Assembly: GCA_036502625.1 (NCBI GenBank)
Contig: DASXYG010000117.1
Span: forward strand, 1-64,000
Length of the DNA: 64,000 nucleotides
Direction: 5' to 3'
From: DASXYG01 sp036502625
GTDB taxonomy: Bacteria; Actinomycetota; Actinomycetes; Streptosporangiales; Streptosporangiaceae
Positions 16,749 to 25,580 of the stretch are shown here, piece by piece; the first letter of the stretch is position 1, and every line of letters begins with the position of its first letter. A program made the translations under genes and the position numbers. The notes beneath the pieces are model-generated. The model had not been told where the DNA came from, ran no database searches, and worked only from the letters and a program-made list of their open reading frames with translations.

Positions 16749-18020
16749 CTAGGGCGACGCGGGGTTCTTCTCCACGTCGCCCGTGCTCCCGCCGAACGCC
16801 ACACCTCGCGCCTCACCTCCCAGCGCCGTCAGCACGATGACCGCGACGAACACCGGGGCCATCACGACGAGGAACGCGTAGCCGTAGCCGTGTTCGTCGG
16901 CGAGGTGCTGCTGGAGCGGGAGGTTCAGCGCGGCGAGCAGGTTGCCGAGCTGGTACGTCACGCCGGGATAGAAGGCGCGGATGGAGTCAGGCGAGAGCTC
17001 GGTGAGGTGCGCGGGGATCACGCCCCACGCGCCCTGGACGAAGAACTGCATGAGGAACGCGCTGATCGCCAGCAGCGCGGTGGTCTTCGAGAACGCGAAC
17101 AGCGGCAGCACGATCAGGCCGAAGACGGCCGCCACGATGATCGACCGCCGCCGCCCGTACATGTTGGACAGCGCGCCGACGATCATGCCGCCGATGATCG
17201 CGCCGATGTTGTAGATGACCGCGATCACCACGGAGAAGTCCGGCGAGTGGCCGAGGCCCTTCTTGATGAAGGTCGGGTAGAGGTCCTGGGTGCCGTGGCT
17301 CAGGAAGTTGAACGCGGTCATCAGCAGGATCAGGAACAGGAATCTCCCGAAGACCCGCTTGTTGAACAGCACGGCGCGCAGCGGGGTCCGGGTGGCCTTC
17401 ATCCGCTCGTTGGTGCGCTCCCACGCCTCGGACTCGCCGACCTTGAACCGTACGTACAGCGCGAGCAGCGCGGGCAGGGCGCCGACGATGAACACGCCGC
17501 GCCAGCCGAAGAACGGCACGACCGCGAAGTAGACGATCGCGGCGAGCAGGTAGCCGAACGCGTAGCCCTCCTGGAACAGCCCGGAGAAGAAGCCGCGCTT
17601 GCTGGCCGGGATCTTCTCCAGCGCCAGCGACGCGCCCAGGCCCCACTCGCCGCCCATGCCGATGCCGTACAGGAACCGCAGCACCAGCAGCATCGTCAGC
17701 GAGGTCGAGAACCCGCTGACCAGCTCGATGACGGAGTAGAGGATCACGTCGACGATCAGCGGGAGGCGGCGGCCCGACTTGTCGGCCCAGATGCCGAACA
17801 GCCAGGCGCCGAGCGGCCGGGCGATCAGCGTCAGGGTGGTGGCGAAGGTCACCTTCTCCACTGATGCGTGGAACTCGTCGGCGATCTCGGTCACCAGGAA
17901 CACCAGCAGGAAGTAGTCGAATGCGTCCATCGTCCAGCCGAGCAGCGCGGCGAGGAAGGCGTTGCGCTGATCTCGGGTGAGGCCGGTGGCTTGCGCGCGG
18001 AAGTCCGCGATGATCGCCAT
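16749..18020 (-). CDS. MFS transporter, sialate/lactate-symporter-like
   Basis: This 423-residue inner-membrane protein has twelve predicted transmembrane helices and the MFS motif GIWADKSGRR in the loop after helix 2, with a repeat-like NMYGRRRS in the second half. Similarity is to the SHS (NanT/JEN-like) proton symporters of organic acids, but the substrate is not determined. The ATG at 18020 is chosen because the protein then starts with a short cytoplasmic segment and GGAG lies upstream; longer in-frame starts read through the divergent promoter region. It is divergent from heme oxygenase. Confidence 0.85.
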   Translation of the reverse strand: MAIIADFRAQATGLTRDQRNAFLAALLGWTMDAFDYFLLVFLVTEIADEFHASVEKVTFATTLTLIARPLGAWLFGIWADKSGRRLPLIVDVILYSVIELVSGFSTSLTMLLVLRFLYGIGMGGEWGLGASLALEKIPASKRGFFSGLFQEGYAFGYLLAAIVYFAVVPFFGWRGVFIVGALPALLALYVRFKVGESEAWERTNERMKATRTPLRAVLFNKRVFGRFLFLILLMTAFNFLSHGTQDLYPTFIKKGLGHSPDFSVVIAVIYNIGAIIGGMIVGALSNMYGRRRSIIVAAVFGLIVLPLFAFSKTTALLAISAFLMQFFVQGAWGVIPAHLTELSPDSIRAFYPGVTYQLGNLLAALNLPLQQHLADEHGYGYAFLVVMAPVFVAVIVLTALGGEARGVAFGGSTGDVEKNPASP

Positions 18021-18149
18021 CACACGTCTCCGGGGGGTCAAGATCGGGTTTTCGCGCTCACGATCTCCCCGTCGCCCGAACCGCTCACCCTTGGCATTAC
18101 CAAACCTTTTATCGCGGGTTGTCCGTGATGTGTGCCGACCGGGTACGGC

Positions 18150-18177
18150 TGGACTTCGCGACAATCTGTCGTATTGT
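18150..18177 (+). promoter_or_regulatory. Heme oxygenase promoter with internal repeat
   Basis: TGGACT (18150-18155) and TATTGT (18172-18177), 16 bases apart, form a plausible promoter for the gene at 18211. GACA (18160-18163) and TGTC (18167-18170) form a small inverted repeat between the two boxes, where a repressor could bind. Confidence 0.5.
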
Positions 18178-18210
18178 TGGCGACGAGATGTCGTGAAAGG
18201 GAGGCGGGCC

Positions 18211-18864
18211 GTGGGCACCGAGGGCACCATCGAGGAGACGCGGGCGTTCTCGGCCCGCCTGCGGCTGGCGACGCGGGGCGAGCACCGCAGCGCGGAAAGC
18301 GGCGCGTTCATGCGGCGGCTGTTCGCCGGGGAGCTGCCCGAGGCGTCGTTCGCCGCGCTGACCAGCCAGCTCTACTTCGTGTACGCGGCGCTCGAACGCG
18401 TCGCGGCGCGGATGCGCGACGACCCGGAGGCCGCGCCGTTCCTCAATGGCGGCCTCGCGCGGGTGCCCGCGCTGGAGGCCGACCTCGCGCACTTCCACGG
18501 CGACCGCTGGCGGCGGGCGATCGCGCCGGGCCCGGCGGCCCGTGCGTACGCGGACCGCGTCGCGGCCACCGCGGGCTGGCCGGGCGGCTTCGTCGCGCAC
18601 CACTACACCCGCTACCTGGGCGACCTGTCCGGCGGGCAGGACATGGCGCGCGCCGCCGCCGAGGCGTACGGGCTGACCGGCCCCGGGCTGGAGTTCTACG
18701 CGTTCCCCGAGATCACCGACCCGGTGGCGTTCAAGCGCGGCTACCGCGGCCGCCTCGACGCGCTCGCGGCCGGCGACGAGCCCGAGCGCGACCGGATCAT
18801 CGATGAGGCGCGCGCCGCGTACGGGCTCAACATCGCGCTGCTCGACGAGGTCGGCGCCGCCTAG
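18211..18864 (+). CDS. Biliverdin-producing heme oxygenase
   Basis: This 217-residue soluble enzyme opens heme to biliverdin, CO and ferrous iron. The proximal heme ligand is His25 in ATRGEHRSAE, and the distal-helix signature GDLSGGQ is present near residue 136; length and both motifs match HmuO-type enzymes. The GTG at 18211 follows AAAGGGAGG with a six-base gap. No heme-uptake genes lie beside it, so its role may be iron recovery or heme detoxification rather than part of an uptake operon. It is divergent from the MFS gene. Confidence 0.92.
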   Translation: MGTEGTIEETRAFSARLRLATRGEHRSAESGAFMRRLFAGELPEASFAALTSQLYFVYAALERVAARMRDDPEAAPFLNGGLARVPALEADLAHFHGDRWRRAIAPGPAARAYADRVAATAGWPGGFVAHHYTRYLGDLSGGQDMARAAAEAYGLTGPGLEFYAFPEITDPVAFKRGYRGRLDALAAGDEPERDRIIDEARAAYGLNIALLDEVGAA

Positions 18865-18963
18865 GCCGCGGAACGGGCCGGATCCGCGCGCCTGAGGTCT
18901 ATCGTGAAATCCGCAGGACCGGTTCCGGCCACGGCCGGTCACCTCAGGCGGGGGGCTCGGCGG

Positions 18964-19563
18964 ATGCCAAAGATCAGCGCGGACACGCTCGCGCAGCACC
19001 GTACGGAGACGCGCGGGCGGGTGCTCGCCGCGTGGGCCGAGCTGATCGCCGAGCGCGGCTACGACGCCGTCTCGCTCGCCGACGTCGCCGCGCGGGTGGG
19101 CCTGGCGCGTACGGCGATCTACAACTACTTCCCCGACAAGGAATCGCTGCTGCTCGCGCACACCGACTGGCAGATCGAGCGGTTCCTCACCGGGGTCCGC
19201 GAGGAACTGGCGGCCGTCGACGGCGCCGCCGCTAAGCTGCGGGTCATCGTCGCGCGCCACGTCGCCGACTTCGCCGCCCGGCCGCTGCTGCCCGGCCCGA
19301 GCCTGGCGAGCTTCGTCGGCGCGCAGACGTACGAACGCCTGGAGAACCACCTGGCGCCGCTGGAGCACCTGCTGCGCGACGTCATCGCCGACGGCGTGAA
19401 GACCGGCGAGCTCCGGGTCGGCGACGTGGAGTCGGCGACCGCGCTGGCCTTCGCCTGCATCGGCGCCGAGCGTGTGCCGGTGGGCAGCGGCGCGCACACC
19501 ACCGGCCAGGCGGTGGACAACATCCTCGCGTTCGTGCTCCGGGCCCTCGGCGAGCGCGCGTGA
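18964..19563 (+). CDS. TetR-family regulator
   Basis: This 199-residue protein has a TetR HTH (about residues 13-60, with VSLADVAARVGLARTAIYNYF) and a C-terminal helical domain. The ATG at 18964 begins a conserved-looking N-terminus; an in-frame start at 18904 is less likely. It lies 49 bases before the MaoC gene in the same orientation and may regulate that two-gene unit. The ligand is unknown, perhaps an acyl-CoA, which would be inference from the neighbours. Confidence 0.85.
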   Translation: MPKISADTLAQHRTETRGRVLAAWAELIAERGYDAVSLADVAARVGLARTAIYNYFPDKESLLLAHTDWQIERFLTGVREELAAVDGAAAKLRVIVARHVADFAARPLLPGPSLASFVGAQTYERLENHLAPLEHLLRDVIADGVKTGELRVGDVESATALAFACIGAERVPVGSGAHTTGQAVDNILAFVLRALGERA

Positions 19564-19612
19564 GGCGCGGCCGGTAGAAATGGGTCAGGTGCCGTCGACC
19601 GGGAGGACGCGC

Positions 19613-20098
19613 GTGACCGAGCGGATCGTACAGCGCGGGCTGTACTACGAGGAGCTGCGGACCGGCGTGGTGTACGAGCACCGCCCCGGCCGAACCGTGG
19701 GCGAGGGCGACAACACGCTGTTCACCACGCTGACGATGAACCCGCAGGGCCTGCATCTGGACGCGGGGTTCGCGGAGACCACGGAGTTCGGCCAGCGGCT
19801 GGTGAACAGCATGTTCACGCTGTCGACGCTGGTGGGGCTGTCCGTCGGGCAGCTCACCCAGGAGACCACGGTCGCGAACCTCGGCTTCGGCGAGATCGCG
19901 TTCCCGAAGCCGGTCTTCCACGGCGACACGCTGTACGCCGAGACCGAGGTCGTCGAGATGCGCCCGTCGAAGTCGCGGCCGGACGCCGGCATCGTGACGT
20001 TCGAGCACCGCGCCCGCAACCAGCACGGCGAGCTCGTCGCGCGGGCGCGCCGCTCGGCCCTGATGCGCCGCGACCCGGGCGCGGAGGGTGGCGCGTGA
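19613..20098 (+). CDS. MaoC-family acyl-CoA hydratase
   Basis: This 161-residue protein has a hot-dog fold of the MaoC type: a GRTVGEGDNTLFTTLTMNPQ segment carrying the catalytic Asp and a following His (LHLD), and a later GEIAFPKPVFHGDTL motif. It probably hydrates an enoyl-CoA or mesaconyl-CoA. The GTG at 19613 follows GGGAGG by six bases. Its stop overlaps the start of a CitE-like lyase (GTGA), a pairing seen where a hydratase makes the hydroxyacyl-CoA that the lyase cleaves. The substrate is inferred. Confidence 0.82.
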   Translation: MTERIVQRGLYYEELRTGVVYEHRPGRTVGEGDNTLFTTLTMNPQGLHLDAGFAETTEFGQRLVNSMFTLSTLVGLSVGQLTQETTVANLGFGEIAFPKPVFHGDTLYAETEVVEMRPSKSRPDAGIVTFEHRARNQHGELVARARRSALMRRDPGAEGGA

Positions 20099-20928
20099 TC
20101 GGGTGGCGCCCGGTGGGCCCGGCGCTGCTGTTCTGCCCGGCCGACCGCCCCGACCGCTACGGCAAGGCCTACGACCGGGCCGACATGGTCATCCTCGACC
20201 TCGAGGACGGCGTGGCCGAGGCCGACAAGCCCGCGGCGCGCGCCGCGCTGCTGGCCGCGGCGGGCGGGCTCGACCCGGCCCGTACGGTCGTGCGGATCAA
20301 CGCCGCCGACCCGGGCGGCCACCGCGCCGCCGACCTGGCGCTGCTCGACGCGCTCGACGCCGCGAGCGCGGGCCCGGCGGCGGTGATGGTGCCGAAGGCG
20401 ACTGGTGCGGCCGACGTCGCGGCGCTCGCGCCGCGCCCGGTGATCGCGCTGTGCGAGACGGCGGCCGGGGTGCTGAACGCCCCGGAGATCGCCGGCGCCG
20501 CCAACTGCGCGGCGCTGTCGTGGGGCGGCGAGGACCTCATCGCGGACCTCGGCGGACGGTCCAGCCGCGGGCCGGACGGCCGCTACCGCGACGTCGTGCG
20601 CGCGGCGCGGTCGCGGGTGCTGCTGTCGGCGGCGGCCGCGCGGGTGACCGCGCTCGACGCGATCTGGACGGCCATCCACGACCTCGACGGCCTCGCCGCG
20701 GAGGCCGAGGACGGCGCGGCGAGCGGCTTCGCCGGGAAGATCCTCATCCACCCGGGCCACGTGGCCGCCGTGCGCGCGGCGTACCGGCCGACACCGGAGC
20801 GGCTCGACTGGGCGCGCCGGGTGGTCGCGGCGGCGGAGACCAGCGCGGGCGCCTTCACCGTCGACGGGCAGATGGTCGACGCCCCGGCGGTCGCGCACGC
20901 CCGCGCGATCATCGCCGCGGGGGAGTAG
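20095..20928 (+). CDS. CitE/HpcH-type CoA ester lyase
   Basis: This 277-residue TIM-barrel enzyme shows CitE-family signatures: LLFCPADRPDRYGKA, MVILDLEDGVAEADK with acidic metal ligands, an Arg in VVRINAADPGG, VMVPKATG, and ALCETAAGV with the metal-binding Glu. It likely cleaves a malyl-CoA-like ester in a magnesium-dependent way. It overlaps the MaoC gene by four bases and converges with a small membrane protein gene. Malyl-CoA, citramalyl-CoA or methylmalyl-CoA are all possible substrates. Confidence 0.85.
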   Translation: MIGWRPVGPALLFCPADRPDRYGKAYDRADMVILDLEDGVAEADKPAARAALLAAAGGLDPARTVVRINAADPGGHRAADLALLDALDAASAGPAAVMVPKATGAADVAALAPRPVIALCETAAGVLNAPEIAGAANCAALSWGGEDLIADLGGRSSRGPDGRYRDVVRAARSRVLLSAAAARVTALDAIWTAIHDLDGLAAEAEDGAASGFAGKILIHPGHVAAVRAAYRPTPERLDWARRVVAAAETSAGAFTVDGQMVDAPAVAHARAIIAAGE

Positions 20929-20937
20929 CGCCGCCGG

Positions 20938-21228
20938 TCAGCGGCGGTACGGGTCCTGCGGCGGGTACGGCTGGCCCTGGCCCTGGTACGGCTGCTGGGG
21001 CGGGTAGCCCGGGTCGGTGTACGCCCCGGCCTGGCGGCGGGCGACGATGCCGCGGCTCATGCGGAACCCGGCGTAGCCCGCGGCCAGGCCCGCGATCACC
21101 GTGAGGGACGCGGCGAGCGTGCCGTACAGGCCGATCACCCCGACGAGCACGCCGACCACGACCGTCCCGACCATGAACCCGCCGAGGGAGCACACGGCGC
21201 GAATGATGAATCGGGTCATGCTGCTCAT
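20938..21228 (-). CDS. Small two-helix membrane protein
   Basis: This 96-residue protein has two predicted transmembrane helices (about residues 8-30 and 34-54) and a soluble tail rich in Pro, Gln, Gly and Tyr (PPQQPYQGQGQPYPPQDPYR). I do not recognise a family. The ATG at 21228 is used; an in-frame ATG three codons later is also possible. It precedes nothing obvious on its strand and may be a single-gene unit. Confidence 0.65.
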   Translation of the reverse strand: MSSMTRFIIRAVCSLGGFMVGTVVVGVLVGVIGLYGTLAASLTVIAGLAAGYAGFRMSRGIVARRQAGAYTDPGYPPQQPYQGQGQPYPPQDPYRR

Positions 21229-21298
21229 GGAACTCCTGCGGTCGTGTACGGAACGTGGGCGACGGACCGTAAGGATAGTGCCGCCGGATGAACCCCGG

Positions 21299-22048
21299 TT
21301 AACCGGTGAACAACACCCGCCAGGTGCCGAACCCGGCCGAAACCAGATGTGCCGCCGTGACCAGGATGAGCGCCCCGGCCATCAGCGCGTAGTCGCCGGG
21401 CCGGAACACGCTCGTGCGCGCCCGGCCGCGCGGCCCCGTGCCGAAGCCGCGCGCGTCCATCGCGGTGGCCAGGAGCGTGCCGGCGCGGATCGCCCTGACC
21501 AGCAGCGCGAACACCTTGCCCGCGAAGATCCGTACGGCGGCGAGCGGGTTGCGGCCCGCTTCGAGGCCGCGCGCACGCCGGGCCAGCGACAGCGTCCGCC
21601 ACTCCGCGGCCAGCATCGGCAGGAGCCGCAGCGCCGCGAGCGCGCCGACGGCGAACCGCTCGGGCAGGTGCAGCCGCTGGACGAGGGCGTCGCACAGATC
21701 GGTCGGATCCGTGCTCGCCGCGGTGACGATGCCCGGCACGGCGATGGCGAGCAGCCGTACGGACAGGCCGAGGCCGCCCCAGACGCCGCCGGTGCCGATG
21801 ATCGTGTTCACCACGCCCAGCGACACCGCGCCGACCAGCAGCGGCACGCCGAGGCGGAGCAGCGCGCGCGGCCGCAGCCCGCCCGCGGGGAGCAGCACCA
21901 GCTCCACCGCCAGCACGATCCCGCTGGTCACCGGGTCGATGGCGACGAGCAGCGCGGCCGCGATGACGAGCGTCGCGATGAGCTTGGCGGCCGGGTTGGC
22001 GCGCGCCGCCCACGCGTCCGTACGGGCCAGGGGCGCCGTGCCGATCAT
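21299..22048 (-). CDS. ykoC: ECF transporter transmembrane (T) component, YkoC-like
   Basis: This 249-residue membrane protein has about five to six hydrophobic helices and the EcfT/CbiQ cytoplasmic helices with Ala-Arg-Gly motifs: RRARGLE and AMDARGFG, which contact the ATPases. It couples ATP hydrolysis to the substrate-binding S component. The ATG at 22048 overlaps the stop of the ATPase gene (ATGA on the minus strand). With the two upstream genes it forms a YkoEDC-type thiamine-precursor transporter, as supported by the TPP riboswitch upstream. Confidence 0.88.
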   Translation of the reverse strand: MIGTAPLARTDAWAARANPAAKLIATLVIAAALLVAIDPVTSGIVLAVELVLLPAGGLRPRALLRLGVPLLVGAVSLGVVNTIIGTGGVWGGLGLSVRLLAIAVPGIVTAASTDPTDLCDALVQRLHLPERFAVGALAALRLLPMLAAEWRTLSLARRARGLEAGRNPLAAVRIFAGKVFALLVRAIRAGTLLATAMDARGFGTGPRGRARTSVFRPGDYALMAGALILVTAAHLVSAGFGTWRVLFTG

Positions 22049-23544
22049 CGGACCGCCTCCGTGGCGAGCGCGCCCGCGGCCATCGGCAGCACCCGGTCGG
22101 CGAGCGCGGCCAGCAGCCGCTCGTCGTGCGTGGCCACCGCGATCGCGTGCCCGGAGTCGCGCAGCCCGGCCAGCAGCGCCACCAGCTCGCTCCACGTACG
22201 GGCGTCCTGCCCGAACGTGGGCTCGTCGAGCAGCAGCACGTCCGGCGCGGTGGCCAGCGCGGTCGCCACCGACAGGCGGCGTTTCTCCCCGCCGGACAGC
22301 GTGAACGGGTGCGCGTCGGCGAGGTGGTCAAGGCGCAGCCGGGCCAGGAGGTCGTCCGCGCGCGCGTCGGCGGCGCGGTGGCCGGTGCCGGTGCGCAGCG
22401 GCCCGAACCGCAGCTCGTCGCGGACCCGCGCCGTCACGAACTGGCTCTCCGCGTGCTGGAACACCGTGCCCAGATGGCGGGCGAGCAGCCGCGCGGGCCA
22501 CCGGTGCAGCGGGCGCGGGTCCGCCTCGGCCAGCCGCCCGGCCGGGACGACCTCGCCGCGGTCCGGCCTGGCCAGCCCGGCGAGCAGCATCAGCAGCGTG
22601 GACTTCCCGGCGCCGTTCGGCCCCGTCAGCGCGGTCACCGCGGCGTCCGCCAGGTCGGCGTCGACGTGCCGTACGGGATCGGGCGCCTCGGCCGTACCGG
22701 GGCCGCCGGGCGCGCGGACGCCGCAGCCCCGCGCGCTGATCACCGGCGGGCCCGGCACGGCCGCGGTGACGGCGGGGGAGGGCTCCCGGCCCGGCACCCA
22801 CACGCCGCGCGCCGCGAGGTCGGCGCCGCGCCGCGCGAACACCTCGCCCGGCGCGCCGTCGGCGACGACGCCCGCGCCCGGCTCCACGACCACGACCCGG
22901 TCCACCAGGTCGACCACGTCGGCCACCCGGTGCTCGACGAGGATCATGGTGACGCCGCCGAGCCCGGCAAGGACGTCGCGCACCAGCGCGGCGCCCGCCG
23001 GGTCGAGGTTGGCCGTGGGCTCGTCGAGCAGCAGCAGGCCCGGCCGCAGCGCCAGCGTGCCCGCGATGACCAGCCGCTGCTTCTCCCCGCCGGACAGCGC
23101 GGCGGTCGCGCGCCCGCGCCCGTACGGGAACCCGGCGCCGGACAGCGCGGTGTCCACCCGGGGCCAGATCTCCGCCGCGCCGAGCCCCCGGTTCTCCAGG
23201 CCGAACGCGACGTCGTCGCCGGCGCGCGCCATGACGATCTGCGTCTCCGGGTCCTGCGCGACCAGGCCCGTACGGCCGCGCGCGTCGCGCGCCGGGCGGC
23301 CGCCGACCAGGAGCGTGCCCTCCTCGTCGCCGGTCAGGGACGCGTCGTCGCCGGTCAGCCCGGCCAGCGCGTGCAGCAGCGTGCTCTTGCCCGCACCGGA
23401 CGGGCCGAGCAGCAGGACACGTTCGCCCGGCGCCACCGTGAGGTCGACGCCGCGCAGCGCCCACATCTCGCGTCCGGCGTGCCGCCAGCCCCAGCCGCGC
23501 AGCTCGGCGCCGACCGGGCCGTCCGCCGCCTCCGTCGCGGCCAT
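22045..23544 (-). CDS. ykoD: Fused dual ATPase of ECF transporter, YkoD-like
   Basis: This 499-residue protein carries two ABC ATPase domains in one chain. The first has Walker A GPSGAGKST and signature LSGGEKQRL with LLLDEPTANLD; the second has GPNGAGKST, signature LSGGEKRRL and LLLDEPTFGQD. B. subtilis YkoD has the same fused layout. It powers the thiamine or HMP transporter with the T and S components on either side, overlapping both by four bases. The ATG at 23544 is fixed by the overlap with the upstream stop. Confidence 0.9.
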   Translation of the reverse strand: MAATEAADGPVGAELRGWGWRHAGREMWALRGVDLTVAPGERVLLLGPSGAGKSTLLHALAGLTGDDASLTGDEEGTLLVGGRPARDARGRTGLVAQDPETQIVMARAGDDVAFGLENRGLGAAEIWPRVDTALSGAGFPYGRGRATAALSGGEKQRLVIAGTLALRPGLLLLDEPTANLDPAGAALVRDVLAGLGGVTMILVEHRVADVVDLVDRVVVVEPGAGVVADGAPGEVFARRGADLAARGVWVPGREPSPAVTAAVPGPPVISARGCGVRAPGGPGTAEAPDPVRHVDADLADAAVTALTGPNGAGKSTLLMLLAGLARPDRGEVVPAGRLAEADPRPLHRWPARLLARHLGTVFQHAESQFVTARVRDELRFGPLRTGTGHRAADARADDLLARLRLDHLADAHPFTLSGGEKRRLSVATALATAPDVLLLDEPTFGQDARTWSELVALLAGLRDSGHAIAVATHDERLLAALADRVLPMAAGALATEAVR

Positions 23545-24125
23545 CAGCCGCGCGCCGACGCGAACGGGGTGAGCGCGCCCGCGCGGGCCAGCGCCCGGGT
23601 CAGCCACCAGCTCCCGGCGCCCGCGACCACCGTCGCGCTGATGATGATCAGCCCGCCGTACGTCGCCATCCAGCCGAACGGCCAGGTGGCGTAGGACGTG
23701 ATGAGGTCGTTGACCGTGTTGCCGAGCCCGGCCATCGCGCCCGCGCCGATCGCCACGCCGAGCCCCCACCGCCGGTACGCGAAGACCGCGAAGACCAGTT
23801 CGGGGCCGACGCTCTGCGCCAGGCCCGACACGACGTCGAGCATGCCCCACGACGAGCCGAGCAGCGCCTCGATCAGCGCGGCGACCAGCTCGCAGAAGAT
23901 CGCGGCGCCCGGCTTGCGGATGATCAGGCCGCCGAGCACGCCCGGCACCAGCCAGATCGACGTCATGAACCCCTGGGCGGGCGGGAAGGCGACGAACACC
24001 GGCGCCACCGCGTTCCACAGAATGCCCCAGGCCCAGAAGACGACGCCGAACGCGACCGCGATCGTCGCGGCCACCACGATGTCGACGGTTCTCCAGCGGC
24101 GGATCGTCCTCGCTGCTGCGTTCAT
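23544..24125 (-). CDS. ykoE: ECF transporter S component for thiamine/HMP, YkoE-like
   Basis: This 193-residue protein has about six membrane helices and YkoE-like features: FGVVFWAWGILWN near the N-terminus, PGVLGGLIIRKPGAA and a YRRWGLGVAIGAGAMAG stretch. YkoE binds thiamine or hydroxymethylpyrimidine in the membrane. The ATG at 24125 follows GGGAGG. It is the first gene after a TPP riboswitch, which makes a thiamine-related substrate very likely. No ykoF gene is present beside it. Confidence 0.88.
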   Translation of the reverse strand: MNAAARTIRRWRTVDIVVAATIAVAFGVVFWAWGILWNAVAPVFVAFPPAQGFMTSIWLVPGVLGGLIIRKPGAAIFCELVAALIEALLGSSWGMLDVVSGLAQSVGPELVFAVFAYRRWGLGVAIGAGAMAGLGNTVNDLITSYATWPFGWMATYGGLIIISATVVAGAGSWWLTRALARAGALTPFASARG

Positions 24126-24247
24126 CGGTCCTCCCAGTGCGTCAGCACGGGAGAGCTCGCCGCACCGTACGGGGCCGGTACGGCGATGGCGCGCCACCGC
24201 CGCCGCGATCGCTCGCGGAGGTGGTGGGCGCGCCATGGCTGAAACCA

Positions 24248-24335
24248 ACGACTCCCTGCGCCGGCATGACCCGGATCAGGTTCGAGGGTCTGCGGGCGGT
24301 GTGCCCGCACTCTCAGCGCTCAGCGCTCCCCTGTC
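24248..24335 (-). ncRNA. TPP riboswitch (THI element)
   Basis: Read on the minus strand, the RNA contains the conserved ACAGGGGAGC start, CTGAGAGTGCGGG in the pyrimidine-sensing helix, then ACCCTCGAACCTGATCCGGG and TCATGCCGGCGCAGGGAG. This is the standard TPP aptamer. It lies about 120 bases before the ykoE start, so TPP should repress the transporter operon. No strong intrinsic terminator is obvious after it, so control may act on translation. Confidence 0.95.
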
Positions 24336-24357
24336 GTGCAAGTGTGTTTTCGCCGCC

Positions 24358-24385
24358 AGTGTAGCGGTCGTCCGATTCGTGTCGA
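24358..24385 (-). promoter_or_regulatory. Promoter of the ykoEDC operon
   Basis: On the minus strand TCGACA (24385-24380) and TACACT (24363-24358) are 16 bases apart, close to the consensus of the main sigma factor. The transcript would begin about 20 bases before the TPP aptamer. Confidence 0.6.
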
Positions 24386-24503
24386 GCTTCGGTCACGACA
24401 CGGCCGATCTTTGCCCGTAATCGTGTGAACCGTCGGGCGATACTGGGAACCTGTTCCTCGCTCGGGGGAGCCGACAACCGAAAACAGCAAACAGGAGACG
24501 TCA

Positions 24504-25415
24504 GTGCCCACGGTGGGGACTTTCACGGGGAGGATCGCGCTCACCGGCGTGATCTGTTCGAGCGCGATCTGCGCGGGCGTGGCGGGTACGGCGAACGCGG
24601 CGGTGGCGGCACCGGCCGCGCCGGCGGCCGTACGCGCCGTCAAGGGCCACATCACGTCGTACGACTACGGTTCCGGCACACGGCAGAACCTCACGGCGTA
24701 CTGGTACACCGGAACGGCGACGGCGCGTCCGGTCATCGTCATGGTGCACGGCGGCTACTGGATCGAGGGGTCCAAGTCGAGCTGGGACAGCCAGGCACGC
24801 TGGTGGGCCGGCCACGGGTTCGCCGTCGTGGCGATGAACTACCACTACGCGACACAGGCGCGCTGGTCCGCCCAGCGCACCGACGTCTCGAAGGCGCTGA
24901 CCTGGGTGCGCGCCCACGCCAGGGGCCTGAACGCGAACACCAAGAAGATCATCCTGATGGGCGCGTCGGCGGGCGGCCAGATGGCCGTCAGCGCGGGCGC
25001 GTACGGCTGCGGCGGGTGCCGGGTGCGCGGCGTGGTCGCGCTGTCCCCGGTGGCCAACCCGTGGTCGTCCTGGTCGATCGGCCACAATGCGTCCGGCAGC
25101 CGCAAGAAGCTGGCGAACGCGGCCGTGACCCTCGCCGGCTGCACCCCGCGCAAGTCGAACAAGGCCTGCTGGAACCGCTGGGTCGACATGGCCGCCCGCT
25201 ACCACGCGAGCTCCGACGACGCCCCGATGCTCATCTACCACTCGCAGCACGACCTGGTCCCGGCGTCCCAGTCCAAGGGCCTGGCCTCGGCGATGCACGC
25301 CAAGGGCGTCGGCGTCACGGTCCGCGTCGTGTCCGGCAAGAAGCACGGCGGCGGCATCCTCGGCGTCAGCGGCGTCCGCAGCCAGATCTACACCTGGATC
25401 CGCACCCGCGTCTGA
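24504..25415 (+). CDS. Secreted alpha/beta-hydrolase (esterase-like)
   Basis: This 303-residue protein has a signal peptide (about residues 1-33, ending GTANAA) and an alpha/beta-hydrolase fold of the BD-FAE/kynurenine-formamidase-like type. Visible motifs are the oxyanion MVHGGYW, the nucleophile elbow GASAGGQ, an acid in SQHDLVP and the catalytic His in GKKHGG. Paired Cys residues (CGGC and two later Cys) may form disulfides outside the cell. The GTG at 24504 follows AGGAGACG. The substrate is unknown. A long hairpin lies directly downstream. Confidence 0.85.
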   Translation: MPTVGTFTGRIALTGVICSSAICAGVAGTANAAVAAPAAPAAVRAVKGHITSYDYGSGTRQNLTAYWYTGTATARPVIVMVHGGYWIEGSKSSWDSQARWWAGHGFAVVAMNYHYATQARWSAQRTDVSKALTWVRAHARGLNANTKKIILMGASAGGQMAVSAGAYGCGGCRVRGVVALSPVANPWSSWSIGHNASGSRKKLANAAVTLAGCTPRKSNKACWNRWVDMAARYHASSDDAPMLIYHSQHDLVPASQSKGLASAMHAKGVGVTVRVVSGKKHGGGILGVSGVRSQIYTWIRTRV

Positions 25416-25422
25416 GGGCATC

Positions 25423-25470
25423 CGAGGGGCCGGTCTCGTCACGCGTCGTGACGAAACCGGCCCCTCGGCC
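25423..25470. terminator. Long bidirectional hairpin terminator
   Basis: CCGAGGGGCCGGT pairs with ACCGGCCCCTCGG, extended inward by TCGTCAC with GTGACGA after one mismatch, around a short GCGTC loop. The stem is about 20 bp. It lies between convergent genes (esterase and cydB) and probably serves both; no T-run is seen. Confidence 0.8.
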
Positions 25471-25580
25471 TGTGGAGACGGGCAAGCGCGGCGCGAACCG
25501 GCGGGACGTCCGCGATCTCTGCGACATCTACCAGGTCGGCGAGCGCCGTCAGCGCGGCTGGCTGCGGCAGCCGTGACCGC

